A stretch of DNA of 64,000 nt, from the NCBI GenBank assembly GCA_029931535.1, contig JAQPZY010001332.1, positions 992,001 through 1,056,000 on the forward strand. Direction: 5' to 3'. The position numbers and the translations under genes are program-made. The stretch's first letter is position 1. Each line of letters starts with the position of its first letter. The notes under the pieces were generated by a model. The model did not search any database and had not been told where the DNA came from. It was given only the letters and a program-made list of their open reading frames with translations. Origin of the DNA: Margaritifera margaritifera. Its lineage: Eukaryota; Mollusca; Bivalvia; Unionida; Margaritiferidae. This document shows, in pieces, positions 1-11,701 of the stretch.

Positions 1-299
1 GGATCATTCTGAACTACTATTTTTATACTGGTATGTGACCTATAATTGAATTCAAAGATTTATCATAAAAATGGATTTAAAATGTCAAGCATTATGGACT
101 TCAATGGATTTTATTACACGAAGATGGACACATTTAAGTTGTCCATTTTGTGGTGACATATTCCACTCAATAATATAATTGTATTTTACACTGGTTTAGA
201 CTTTTTTTTCCTATCCATCTATCTATCCTGTTTGGCCTGTTTATTTTTCCAAAGTGCAACTCTAACTCACTGATGACAAGTCACCCCTTCAGATGGATC

Positions 300-408
300 T
301 GACTTGCAAAATACACCCCGACTTATAGGAGGGTCAAAAAGAAATTGGCTTTTTGCAGCCCTAAAAAAAAAAAGTGGGGTGTCGACTTATAATCGAGTAT
401 ATATGGTA
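300..408. repeat. Short DNA-transposon/MITE remnant
   Basis: The stretch contains two related blocks, CCCCGACTTATAGGAG near 317 and GGGGTGTCGACTTATAATCG near 377, and ends with a GAGTATATATGGTA motif. The same type of terminus (CGAGTATATACGGTA) closes the MITEs at 8735-8957 and 23520-23741, so this is probably an end or fragment of a related DNA transposon. No coding potential is visible. Confidence 0.4.
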
Positions 409-706
409 ATTCGCATGCTTTCTCAACTGCTAGGCTAGCCTAACAATACACTGTGTGCAAAAAAGCATTTTTTGTGGGATCAGGGTAGATCCGTTCATCA
501 TTTTTTCAAATTTTTATTTTTTTTATTTAGGTTTCTTCATTTCTTTTGGCCTTTTTTTTGACGTTTTTGAGGTCCACTGTGGATCCTGGGTTGCATATGA
601 AAACAGCCAAATCTGTTCTGGGTGAACATCTGCATGTATGGAACACCTGTATATAAAAACCTTGTCCAATTTGTCCCATTTGTATGCAAAAGCAATGCAT
701 TTTTAC

Positions 707-1097
707 CTGTAATGAAGACCAAACTGCTCATAAAGACAACTTACTGCTGGTTCTCCTGTGTGGTTGTACAAACAGGTTTTGACTGTATATAAAAACTTAC
801 TAGTAGAGTTGCTGAATGATGTATTGTGCAGAAGTGTCCCCGATCTAAATACGCTGAAGGTCACTGTATATAATCCTCCCTGTGTCAGATTAGTGCAGTT
901 GGAACAGTTCTCCTTTTGCGAAGTACATTCTGAACAGTTTATCTCTGGAAGGTCTGGAAATCCATACACTGTTACAACTACTTTCAGAATACTACTGTCG
1001 AAGAGGTCTTTTAAAGGTTTCGTATATGGCTTCCACATAAGTAACATGTATGCTTCTCCGGGTGCTATGACTTTATCTTTCGGAGCAAGTTCTGAAA
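707..1097 (-). CDS. Internal exon of an unrecognised secreted or membrane protein
   Basis: On the minus strand an open frame is bordered by a good acceptor (TTTTATTCTAG, just above 1097) and a donor (CAG|GTAAAA, just below 707), giving a 391-bp exon. The peptide has many N-glycosylation sequons (NCS, NCT, NLT, NTS, NST, NHT) and a Cys-rich stretch (CSEC, CSNC), which points to an extracellular, glycosylated domain. The exon starts in phase 1, matching the phase-1 end of the exon at 3656-3938, so both probably belong to one gene. No family was recognised. Further exons downstream (below 707) were not identified. Confidence 0.55.
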
Positions 1098-1736
1098 CTA
1101 GAATAAAATGCACATGTTATTTTCCAGCTAGTAAGTGTGACAAAAGAGAGAACCTGCATCTTTTCACTGATGTAAAGCAAGAAGTTTTGGTGTTTAAATT
1201 AAACCTTGTGCAATTTCACCACCTTGGGGGGAGGGGGCGGGTGCAATTTTTCTTGATGGAGCTCTTGCAGATGTTAATGAAGCTTTCTTTGAATTTATGC
1301 TATTTTTTTAACAATATCATCTTTCGCACGAAATATATTAAAGAATATTGTACATGAAAGTCGCACTTAGTTTACAGTCTCAAGCAGATATCAATGTGGA
1401 AAGCATAACCTTCAATCACACTGAAAGGACAATAAGCCTAATTCTGAGCTGGAAATGGAATTTAAAAATAGAAATTTGACAAAGAACTCCATGAAAATTG
1501 ATTCATACTGCAAAAGATTTGCAATCTTTATTTCCCAAAACACTGCTGAAGTATTTTTTAAGCACTCATAGGAGTTATTCATTTTAAAGAAAAAGCAGCT
1601 TTAACATATAGAAATAAACACAATTTTTGCTTTTGACCAGACATAATTTTTTGTACCTTCTATGTTTATTTATTCACTATCAATTCATAAAATTATAATT
1701 ATCCTTTGGTCTCTAATTTTGGTACAAAAAACTGAT

Positions 1737-1875
1737 TTCTTATATACTATGGGATTAGTCAGGGTCGACTACCATTGTGTCTCCTTGAACAAGGCACTTT
1801 GCTCCAATTGCCTAAGCACTAAATAACCTACCTGAGTTGCTGTGCCATTAAAAACCAAACCATACCAAGCTAGAA
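1737..1875 (+). repeat. SINE-like element
   Basis: The block GTCTCCTTGAACAAGGCACT followed by a short tail ending CCATTAAAAACCAAACC resembles the conserved body of tRNA-derived SINEs of marine animals, which carry a 'gtcct.tgggcaaggcact' core. A second, more diverged copy lies at 42155-42275 with a matching CTATTAAGAATCAACC tail. It lies in the intron between the two exons of the minus-strand gene. The A/B boxes of a Pol III promoter were not confirmed. Confidence 0.45.
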
Positions 1876-1933
1876 ACCAATTTTATTTTAAAATTTTTCC
1901 TGGAGTCATTGCATCTATTTATGCAGCAATCTA

Positions 1934-3440
1934 CACCACTCCCTCAATAACTCGCACCCAGATAACTTGCGAACCCACTTATAATGCAGGGTCAGGTGTG
2001 GATCCCATCTTTCTTACTAGAAAAAAAAATGGCCCCTATTTGTTGAATGTGAAGAAAATCACAATCTAAATTGGGAAAGGAACCCTTGATATAACGCTTG
2101 TTTTATCATCGAAAATGGTGTTTAGCACCCATAAATTTGAATCAACATCATGAAATTCTCGACTTTTAATAAGAATTCATGTATTTTGTTAAATTTTCTT
2201 TCCATACAACATTCTCAGTACACTGCAAATAACAATATTCAACAAAATTTTGATCAATGCAAATGTCACAATTGCCTACTGGTGGCAACACTTAAATAAA
2301 AAAATACCAATTAAATAAGTTTTGTCATGTAAAATTCTTGTTTTAGTTCTATTTTTTAATTCGGTTTCAGTGTAATCACTATCAATGCAATATGTCCTCT
2401 TGTATTCAAACGTGAAAAATGTCAATCTACCATCACAGCTATGTCCATGATTATTTTTGTGAGAACCTAATTAAGTGCTGACGTGTTTCGTTGTATTGTT
2501 ACACTCAATTAACCTCGTTTACTGCTTTGCATTATCACATTAATAGCGTCTTTTGTATCAAATGAAATAAAGGGGATGGAATACAAGAAAAGTTAAAAGG
2601 CTTGCAAATTATACCTGTGTAAGAGTTAGCAGTCACGGTCATGTGTCAGGTCAACTCATTTCAATTGATCAATCAAACAATGTTATAAATATTATTATGT
2701 AAGTAATATAATTAAACTACCTTAAATTAGCCTACTCATTCACAAATGTGATTAAAGATAGTAAGGCAACCAAGTGAAATGAGTACTTGGTGAATAGAAA
2801 GCTTTGTTTCACAGACATGGTTCATTATGGAGAAGCAAGTTCCAGAGTTTGTGGTGAACTTAAAATTCCTGAATTGACACTCAGAGATTTCCTCAAGGAT
2901 GAGAAGTTTCACTATTACTTGCAATGAAATCACAGCATAAATATTTTACTAATAGAATAATAAAAGCATATAAAAATTGAGTTTTTACACTGGCAGTTGT
3001 TTCGCAAAACAAATGTCCCTAGTTTTTGAAGAAAAAAAAGAATCTTGCTTTGTTGTGAATCAACAACAAGAAAAAGCAGTGATGTAATACACAATGTTTT
3101 CACATACATGATTTGGTTGTTGAAACCTCTTGGAGTAATGTTGTTAACGATCTTTCAGAGGTTGGGTATCTTGAAAATAAAGGTAATATACAAAAAAGCA
3201 AACAGCTTCGTTAGACAAAGCTCTTTATTGACAATTATTCCCAATGCGATTATAAAACGAGTATTCGGCTATTAAACAGCCCCATTACCCCCGCCCCCAC
3301 CACCACCAGGTTTTCTCGATGTCCAGTGAGATGGCATCCCCTTCTTAATTTTTTTAGGTCCCTCGGTAACTTGTGCCCTCACTTATAGTGTGGTTTATCT
3401 TTTTAGACCCAGTAGTGTGCGAGTTATCGAGGGGATTGTG
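1934..3440. mobile_element. Non-autonomous pogo/Tigger-like DNA transposon
   Basis: Inverted termini CACCACTCCCTCAATAACTC (left) and, on the other strand at the right, CACAATCCCCTCGATAACTC are each bordered by TA, as expected of Tc1/mariner-superfamily insertion into TA. Length is about 1.5 kb. The interior has only short open frames and no transposase was recognised, so it is a deletion derivative or MITE. It sits inside the intron between exons 3656-3938 and 707-1097. Confidence 0.65.
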
Positions 3441-3655
3441 TATAATGGAAAATCAAACAAGTTCAAGCATGGATTTCTTCATAGCTGAACACAGCATTTT
3501 TATTGTTTAAAAATTTACTCAGTCTTCTTTCTCCTCTTTCTTTTTTTCTGTTCACATACTGCATTAAGTTCTATATGATTATGATCTCTTAGATCAATTA
3601 TTAGGAACTGAAACAGTAGGCCCGTAGAAGAAAAGCTAAAATCGATGATAAATAC

Positions 3656-3938
3656 CTGATAAACATGTTGTTTTGTTCAAGTCAAAATAGTTTAGAGCAC
3701 ACTGACAAGCATTGTTTCTGCATTCTGTATTGTCCATCCACAAACAATCAGAGATATTGACACAGCTTCCATTAATCTCTGGGCGTGGTGTAGTTGATGT
3801 CACAGTTGTTGGTGTGGTCACTATTGATGATGCTGTTTGTTTTTCAGTTGCTGTTTCTGACTTAGTAGATATAAATGTTGTTGTGCCCACAGATATATTT
3901 GTGCTATTTGATGTGTCATTTGACGCTGTTGCTGCAGC
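3656..3938 (-). CDS. Exon: Ser/Thr-rich stalk plus small Cys-rich module
   Basis: The exon is bounded by acceptor TTCTAATTTACAG (above 3938) and donor TCAG|GTATTT (below 3656). The first two thirds encode a Ser/Thr-rich stretch with runs such as TTPTTVTSTTPRP, typical of a mucin-like, O-glycosylated stalk. It is followed by a small module with six cysteines (C..ISDC..TEC.NNACQC..TTC) of EGF-like or EB-module type. The exon begins in phase 0 and ends in phase 1, and so can be joined to the exon at 707-1097. The product is probably a secreted or cell-surface glycoprotein; its identity is unknown. Confidence 0.6.
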
Positions 3939-3965
3939 CTGTAAATTAGAAAACTCCATGTACAA

Positions 3966-5250
3966 TCAATACAACCTTAAAAAAAGCAGATGTACATAGA
4001 TCTGTCAAAAAAAATTTTAGCATCTCATCATATAAAATTTTCTCATTGAAAAACCTATCTATCCTACCTACAGTGTACTCCACCAATCACAACGCTCCTG
4101 CTTTCACTCTGTGCACTTTGAGGCAGATCGACCATTTAAAATCAATAGTAATCATTCATAAATCAACCCCAGTTCTAACAAATCTTTCCATGTAATATGT
4201 TTTCTGATTGGCTGAAGGTAGAAATTTACAACAGTATTATCCACAAAATACAGTTGGAAACTTTAATGTTTCTCAGTGTGATGCTGAGCTGCTATGGAAA
4301 GTTACATTTTCATCTTATGCTTCATAAATTATTTCCAACATACATTATAAGGCCAAAAAAAAAAAAATATGTGTGTTTCCTCTTGTACCGATTTTAAAAT
4401 TAGCGTAGGCAGGTGTTTTGAAAATTTTTATAAACATTATATATAAATCAAATAATGTTTCCAGCAGTTCAAAGTACTGGGCAAAACTGGATCAATTAGA
4501 TGAACAAATCAATTTCATGGGAAAAAAGTGCTAGGATCAGCAATGAGAAACAGGGACAATCGGTCGACTGGAAACACACATTTTTGGGGGCCTAATAAGG
4601 ATAGGATAATCATATATTGTTTTCAGAATTGTTGACATAATACCAGTGGTTATACTGTCACATATTGTATGTTGTATTGGCTATACTAATACATTGCCAA
4701 ACAATTTAAATTTTGTGCAAGTGCATACATGTACATGTAAAACACATCTAAAACACATCAGTACAGTTATGTATATATGGCAAAAAACTCCAAGCATATT
4801 GTTGAAAAATCATCTTTGGCACAAACTGTAAGGTGCTTTAATCCAGTGGTAGATTTAATTGGCAGAAGGGCTGAGCACACTGCTCCCCCTATTGATCTAT
4901 TATTTCCAAATACACATTGGCCTGGACACCATCCTGCAGTTGACTTTCAGAACTCTGCAATGGAGTGATCATGGTCTACTGATAATGCAAACAGGCTTCA
5001 AAAATGGGTGGGTGTGGTATAGCCAAATATCATATAAAATCCTAAAAAACCATAAGCGGAAAATGCTACATTATTTACTTACAAAATTGTTAATGGAATG
5101 TGCCAGTACAACCTGTTTTGCTGAAAAGGTATTTGTAAGTTCTACAATAAATTTGATAGTGCATACATGTATTATGTGCAATAGATAATGGCATAGAGAC
5201 AGAATTGAGCAATTGCATTGTAATTATCATGTTACATAAAGACTAAACAA
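3966..5250. other. AT-rich DNA without recognisable genes
   Basis: Presumed upstream intron or intergenic DNA. Open frames here are short, lack splice signals on both sides and match nothing recognised. Small ACATGTACATGT-type palindromes occur near 4728. Confidence 0.5.
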
Positions 5251-5722
5251 GACTTTCATTTAGGGCCAACCAGACAGCATATGAAGTCTTCTGGTGAAAA
5301 CCCTATGCCGATATGAGTTTCTGTTAAAGAGAAGTAGTAATAACATGATTTTCAAGATGGCTGCCATGGTGGCCATATTGGATGTCAGATTCGCACCATT
5401 TTCAATTAGGACCAACCAAGTGTCATAAGAAGTCTTTTAGTGAAACCTAATGTTAGTGAAAACCCAATGTTGATATGACCTTCCATTCAGGAGTAGTAGC
5501 AATAACAAGAATTTCAAGATGGTCCCTGTGGCAGCCATACTGTATGTCTGAGTAGCACCATTTTCATTTGGGACCAGGTAGACCTTGGGATAAATGCATG
5601 TGTAAAGTTTCATGGCAATCCTCGAAGCAGTAGCAATAACCAACTTGTGCTAATGGATGGATGGATGATGGACAACAGGCCATTCCATAAGTTTTCTGGT
5701 CTATGACTAGTAAAGATAAAAT
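5250..5722 (+). repeat. Short copy of the ~147-bp tandem-array element
   Basis: About two to three units of the repeat found at 25170-25740 and 42480-44600 can be followed through the phrases GGACCAACTAG-like, GAAGTCTT, GTGAAAACCC and TTTCAAGATGG. They are followed by the conserved tail (AAAGTTTCATGGCAATCCTC, then GGTCTATGACTAGTA). The head block seen in the other two copies is missing. Confidence 0.65.
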
Positions 5723-5729
5723 TAGGAAA

Positions 5730-8220
5730 TCAAAATAGTTTGAATAGTACCGATAATGGTTCAGACATCTCTGCAAATAATAGTACTGTACACCCACCAT
5801 GTGCTAAATAGTATTATTATACTTCTTTTATGTAAAACCCTCTTTTATTGGTTGGATACTCAGGTACTAAAAGACTGAAAGAGCAACGTTGACTAGCAAT
5901 ACTAACTTAAACAAGCTATTTCATTGGTTGATGATGGATGTTTTGACAGTTATGTACATGTAATTACAAATAGGTAAAAATATTTGATTACTGCCTCAAG
6001 AACAAAAAAAAATTGTTTGTTAGTTTCTGAAACTTCACCAAAAATTTACTGAGCCCAAGACACTGAATTTTTTAATTGAACTCTTTAACATGTTGTTGTA
6101 ATGTTGAGGTTACTCAGATGTAACATCTGAGCATTAAGCCCTCCTACATTTATTGGGGCTGTTTCAAAACAGATTTGAAATGTTTGGACTTTGTCATTTT
6201 TTTGTGAAGTTCAAGAAACTAACCAAAAATAAACTGGTGGTTTTAATGGTTTATTAAGTATTTATATCTATTAGTAATTAACATAATGTGATCTATGTGC
6301 TCCTATCAGTTAGAATTAATTACAATTTATAGTTTCTGCTGTGCTTATTTGATGTCATATGGCCCAAATACATGATGTATAAATGACCAAAAGTAAGCAG
6401 ATACATTTATATAAATACTTAACTGCGAGTATTGAAACCATCAATTATACTCTTGAGAAACTCCAACATATATTTTTTATATAAAAACTATTTTCCTTTG
6501 TTTGACTTAATATGTTAACAAGATTGCATTCAATTACAGAACAAAAAATTTTGTATCATGGTCTTTGACCTTGAACCTGATATCATGGTTAGAAGATCAT
6601 TGAACTTGTCTCAATGTCAAGATATAACTGCATTCTAAGTTAAACTTTTGGGGGGAAAAACAAAGTTATCTTAGTGGTATCATTCAAGGTATTGTTCAGA
6701 TATATCCACAAACTGAGTTAAATGATACAAATCCATTCATACTTGTTTGTTATCATGCTTACAAGCCAGTACAGCTAAAACTTTAAGTCCAGACCTTGGT
6801 TCTGAAATTCAATGTCAGAGTGACGTGACTAACAACTTGTTTATTTGAATGTTACTAAGTACAAAGTCTGGTCGAAATTCACTTGTTTACATACAAGTAA
6901 CTGTGTTCATAAGCTCAATGAAGTACAAAAATGCAAGCAATTACCTCTACCTTGACCCCAAGGTCAATTAGGTCTGGTTTTCAAAACCCCTTCACAAAAG
7001 TGAGGATATGTTGGCAGTCAGATCTGCATCATTTTCATTCATACAATTACGGGTACATGTTCAATTATAGTTAATATGTAAAGTTAATAATACTCTGTAT
7101 GTGCATTGCATATTGTACTTCACAATAGAGTAAAGAAGATAACTATATTGAATTTAGGTATGATGTACTAATGATAGAGGCAATGGTTGCTGCTGCTCAT
7201 TGACTTGGGTGGCGGGGAGGGGGGATTGGTATCATGACTTTCTATTAACTGCTCTGACAAGTTTTAAAGGCATATCAGAATTGCCTGTTTTGGCTGTTTA
7301 AAATTGGGCAGTGGGATATCTTTATTTTGTCAGTTTGTTTTTTCTTTCCTTTGTCTGTTTAGATATTTCATTTATTAGGCCTACACGTGTCTTTCTAAGA
7401 TATACAGAACTAATTTATCTGGGAAATTTATTGTTAGTAAATAACTTGTGTAAAGGAGGTCAATTATGCAGTATAATATCTCTTCCTGTATTTCTTGATG
7501 TATTTGTAAAGGACACATAGGACACATACACAATTGTATTTCAATTCTTTTTAAATACTTATTTTGAGAAGCATGATGGTTATTTTGAGAAATCTGTTGA
7601 ATGATATCTTAAGGAAATATTTATGTAAGATAGTAATCAAATGAGTTTGTGAAAAGGGGAATATACAATGAAAAAAAAAAAATTTGACAGGTTAACTGCA
7701 AACAGGAACATAACCTACAATAATCTTTTTTGGCACTTTATGCACTTGCCACCGGTGTGATAATTAAATTTCAACATTTTAAATTAGTAGATGATACAAG
7801 TACACTAAACTAAGTAACTTTTACAGAGATAGAATATTTATGTATTAACATGCCTCTCCTGTACAGATGAAATATATGTCAAAAATATTAATAATAGATC
7901 TACTAATAATGGATGGCAATTATTGATCAGATAGATTATTACAAATCAATACAAAATTTATTAAAAAACTTAAGTGCTTCACTTTCCAAAATGAACTGTA
8001 CTTTTACCTTGACTATAATTTTTGGTTTGTTTGTTTTCTCTTTTCATCTATATGCCAACTAATCAAATGATCTCTCTTTTCTTCTGTTTACACATTTTAT
8101 GATCTTTTCCTTGCCGGGTCATTCTGGGGATCCTACTGGTAATTCACAGTATGTAACTCTTTATAGCCAAATTTACAATGTATGTTGTATGGGTATATTT
8201 GCAAGAATTATACTTTTTAT
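5730..8220. other. Unassigned AT-rich DNA with repeat scraps
   Basis: No convincing gene. A block at 6150-6250 (GGGCTGTTTCAAA, then AAGAAACTAACCAAAAAT) recurs inverted at 39660-39760 (ATTTTTGGTTAGTTTCTTC, then TTGAAACAACCCCT), so it is a dispersed repeat. At 6555-6990 there are scattered 'ctttgaccttgaac' and 'accttgaccccaaggtc' phrases like those of the ~145-bp arrays at 15.6 and 22.1 kb. Confidence 0.4.
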
Positions 8221-8221
8221 A

Positions 8222-9165
8222 ATCCTATTTGAAAATGGTTAGTATTTTGTCTTTCAATGCAAGGGGACTAGATTTTATATGTGGTGTAGCAATACTCTTC
8301 ACAAATAATATAGATTTTAAAGTTTCAAGAAGGATAGCAAAGGAAATATAATTGCTCTTGATATGGAAGTTGAGAATTAATGATGCTTATTAATATTTAT
8401 TGCCCAAATGATGATTCTCCAATATTTTTTGATGCAATTGAGTAAATTATCAAAGACTATGAAAATCCTATCACTGTCATCTGTGCAGACTGGAACTTAG
8501 TTCAAGATTGTGATGTAGATGTATATAACTACAGAACAATAAATAACCCCAAAGCAAGGGTTAGAATACTGGAGCTGAAAAAACATTGCATCTCTGTGAT
8601 CCGTGGAGAATTTATAATCTTGAGATTAAAAGAGTATACTTGGATTCAGAAAAAAGACAAATCCTTTTCAAATGGCACGTTTAGATTTTTTTCTTGATAA
8701 ATGAAGAAAGTTTAAGTTTCATTGATAGTGAGAATACTCATATATACTATTTATACTCGCATATAACCCCTTACCAACTGCATAGACCCAGATCTGCCAT
8801 CACATAATGTGCTGGCAGATCTGGGTCTATGCAGTTTGTAAGGACTAATCAGTAGAACAAACAACATAGACCATGATCTTCCTGTGCATTATGCAATGGC
8901 AGAACATGCTCTATGTTATTTGCATTTAGACCGGGCTTATACACGAGTATATACGGTATCACAGCTATAGGTCTGACCATTTCCCAATAATACTAGCCTT
9001 TCAATTTACAACTGTGGTACTGTAAGAAGCAAGCAATATTCATAGTAACAATTCATGGCACCCTGAAAGTGAGAAGGGCCACATAAATTTGACCCAGGAG
9101 GAGTTCAAGGCAACCTTTCTTAGAAAGCTTAAGAAAACACTGCATAACTCTCATTATATCTGCTC
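8222..9165 (+). pseudogene. Tx1/L1-like LINE, endonuclease part, broken
   Basis: Translated pieces in shifting frames recall the apurinic-endonuclease-like domain of Tx1/L1 non-LTR retrotransposons: MVSILSFNARGL at 8237, then GVAILFTNN, a VICADWNLVQD block near 8475 (the 'gDwN' motif), LDFFLINEESLSFID near 8685, and YRSDHFPIILAFQF near 8965 (the 'SDH' motif). Residues between the first two blocks are deleted, several stops interrupt the frame, and a MITE (8735-8957) has inserted just before the SDH motif. The reverse transcriptase does not follow here; a matching RT fragment lies at 18841-19970. Confidence 0.65.
8735..8957. mobile_element. Double-hairpin MITE, copy 1
   Basis: A ~220-bp element holding two hairpins. 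The first (8776-8836) has a perfect 24-bp stem (outer arm AACTGCATAGACCCAGATCT) plus a CACAT/ATGTG extension near the loop. The second (8859-8930) is less perfect. The right end reads CGAGTATATACGGTA. It is nested in the LINE endonuclease fragment, and copy 2 lies at 23520-23741. Confidence 0.65.
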
Positions 9166-9659
9166 TAGGAAAGAAAAAGAAAGAAAAAATGAAACACCTA
9201 GGCACCTAATCTATATGTGCCCAAGTACTGCTGTTGACATGCATACACACCCTGAGCAAACATGCAAAGTGACACTTCAAAATCTGGACTAGGTAATGTT
9301 TCATAGTTTCAATACAAATCTGGCATTCAGCCATTGAAGCAACCATTGATTGATTCTGTCAGCAATTTGAATTAAAACACAATAAATGATAAAAAAGGAA
9401 GCTAAATCTGGCCACAGGCATGCCTTTGCTGAAGCTGTAAAAACTAGCTCAAATTCTCTGACATAAAAAATCTGGTTAAAAAAGCTGCTTCTAAATGAAT
9501 TGCTGCAAAAATACCTAGCTAGAGCAATAGCTACATGTAGCTACATAGATATGTCTAACCCAAATTTCACCAACACCTTTTAAGTTTACATTAAGTCCAT
9601 TCTGAAGACACTTAAATGACCAACTTAAGTTTGAGTTGTGACTCAAATTATATCAGTGA

Positions 9660-9703
<44 letters not shown>

Positions 9704-11237
9704 TAATATTTTAATGAAGGTAACTCAAGTGTCAAGAAACTAATTTCCACTCAGAGGGAGCATAAAAAACACACAAAAAAACAAACAGTTAAACATACAT
9801 TAGACATACACAAGTCCAGGTAGCAAACTTTTCTCATTAGATTCAAAACAAATGCCATAAATGTGCACAATATATTCAATAAAATACAGAGGATATAACT
9901 TATACCTAGAAACCACCATTAGTACACTTTACTTGCCCTCTTGATCAAAGTTCATTCTGTTTCTGAAGGAAATGTTCGTATGTTTTGGCTTTCAAATAAT
10001 GCTTGGTGTGATGTTGATAAAGTTTATTATATACATGAGACTTCAATTTTTGTGTCTATAATATTCAAACAAACTTTGTCTATATAGTACTTGGAGGTAA
10101 ACTGATTCCAATTTGTACAAAAATACCAAAGACTGTCACAATGAAAACTCTGAAAAAATCATCTTCTAATATTATTAGGTAAAATTATTGCACACATTAT
10201 CTTCTCCTTCCTAAGGAATTCAAACTATACCATAAGAAGAGTTACTGAAATTTTAACAGGTCATTTGGAGAAAACAGCTAGAAAGGCGGGCTTCTGAATT
10301 GTTAAAGTCCCAACTACAGTCTGTTGTCATTATAAAAAGGAGTTATGATTTGTCAACTGTGGCTAAGGTGTTGTTAAATGTAGAGTGCATCTACGTATAT
10401 GTTTTATTATGTAATAACACATAATAAAGGATGAACCATTTAGAAATCTGACCATTGTATTGAAAAAAATCTTAGAAGTTTTTTAATTATAAAGTGTTTG
10501 TAACAACAGCCAATAAATTTAGAAGACTATGGGATTTTGTCGGATGGTAACTAAGCTGTGACACATGCAACAGTTCTTTGAAATAGTGCATGATTGGTGT
10601 TTCATTTTGAATATATCCTGCTGTAATCTCTCATATATAACAACATCCTGGACTGATCCTAGATGAATAACTAGTTTCTCATTTACACACATTAAGACAA
10701 TGCTTTTACAGTATGTTTAAGTTTGATAGATGACTAACTGTAACTATCCTACAACAGTAGTCACAGGGAAAGTACTCATTGTGTTATGCAACAAATCTGT
10801 ATATCAAAATAATTTGTATAATTAAAATTCTGTAATAGTTCTACTCGTCGGTGAACATAATCTTTCTTGTAAAATAAAATAACGTATAATTTTTCACATT
10901 AAATCTAGATTTGTGTTTGTAAAACAAATATGACCCATATGCAACTCCAAAAGTCATCCTCACTGCAGACCCACAAGATAAAGCCCAAAAAGTTCAAATT
11001 TTTTTAAAAGGTTTGAAAAATTGCCATGATGACATGAAAATCTAATCAGGTTAGCTACATATGCATAACAAACTTTCATTTCTCCACCTTTACTGTTTTT
11101 TGCTTAATCATGCTAACAATGTTCTTCACCAATAAAGTCCCAACATTTTACAAATGTGTAAAAAAATTGAAGAATTGCTGGAATGTCCTGAAAATGTACC
11201 CAGGTCATTTATATATGAATACAAATATGTATTTATT
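9165..11237. other. AT-rich DNA, no gene recognised; (AAT)n microsatellite
   Basis: A trinucleotide (ATA/AAT)n microsatellite occupies about 9657-9705. The rest shows short frames only and no splice-bounded exon or known motif was found. Confidence 0.5.
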
Positions 11238-11504
11238 TTTTTTTGGGAGGGGGGGGGGGGGGGTAAAACTAATTTTAATGATGTAATACCTACCTGTTGT
11301 TATTGCATAGCTGTACTTTTCCGGGGGTAAAGTACCCCGTCCGAGCGACGAAAATTTGTCCTCCCAATTAGTGAGAACCAGAAAGTTCCAGAATGATGGA
11401 CCACACAGTGCACATGCTCTGACATGCACCGTAGGCTTCATTCTTTTCGAGGGAGCAACTTATGTAGTGGGACATCAGAGTGGGGTGGGAGGAGAGAATC
11501 TGGC

Positions 11505-11608
11505 AAAAACAACAGGTAGGTATTACATCATTAAAATTAGTTTCCCCCTCCCCCCCAAAAAACTACATTTTAATATTTGTAATAGCCTACCTGTTGTTAT
11601 TGCATAGC
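11505..11608. repeat. Internal complementary region of DIRS-like element 1
   Basis: The left half (AACAACAGGTAGGTATTACA...) is the reverse complement of the left terminus near 11285-11300. The right half (TAATAGCCTACCTGTTGTTA) is the reverse complement of the right terminus near 14725-14745. The two halves meet at about 11562. In DIRS elements this region templates completion of the ends on a circular intermediate. Confidence 0.8.
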
Positions 11609-11701
11609 TGAATCTGTCAGTCTGGTGGGAGGTTGATGAACCCACAACTGGCAAATAACAAACAACACAAGGAATACTCACCCTCACAGAAGAGCAGACG
11701 A

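Noticed and set aside
758..1357. 199-codon plus-strand open frame
   Set aside because: It is antisense to the minus-strand exon at 707-1097, which has splice sites on both sides and a glycoprotein-like composition; the plus frame has no supporting signal.
9657..9705. CRISPR-like or structured repeat
   Set aside because: It is a plain (AAT)n microsatellite with no spacers; no CRISPR array exists in the window.
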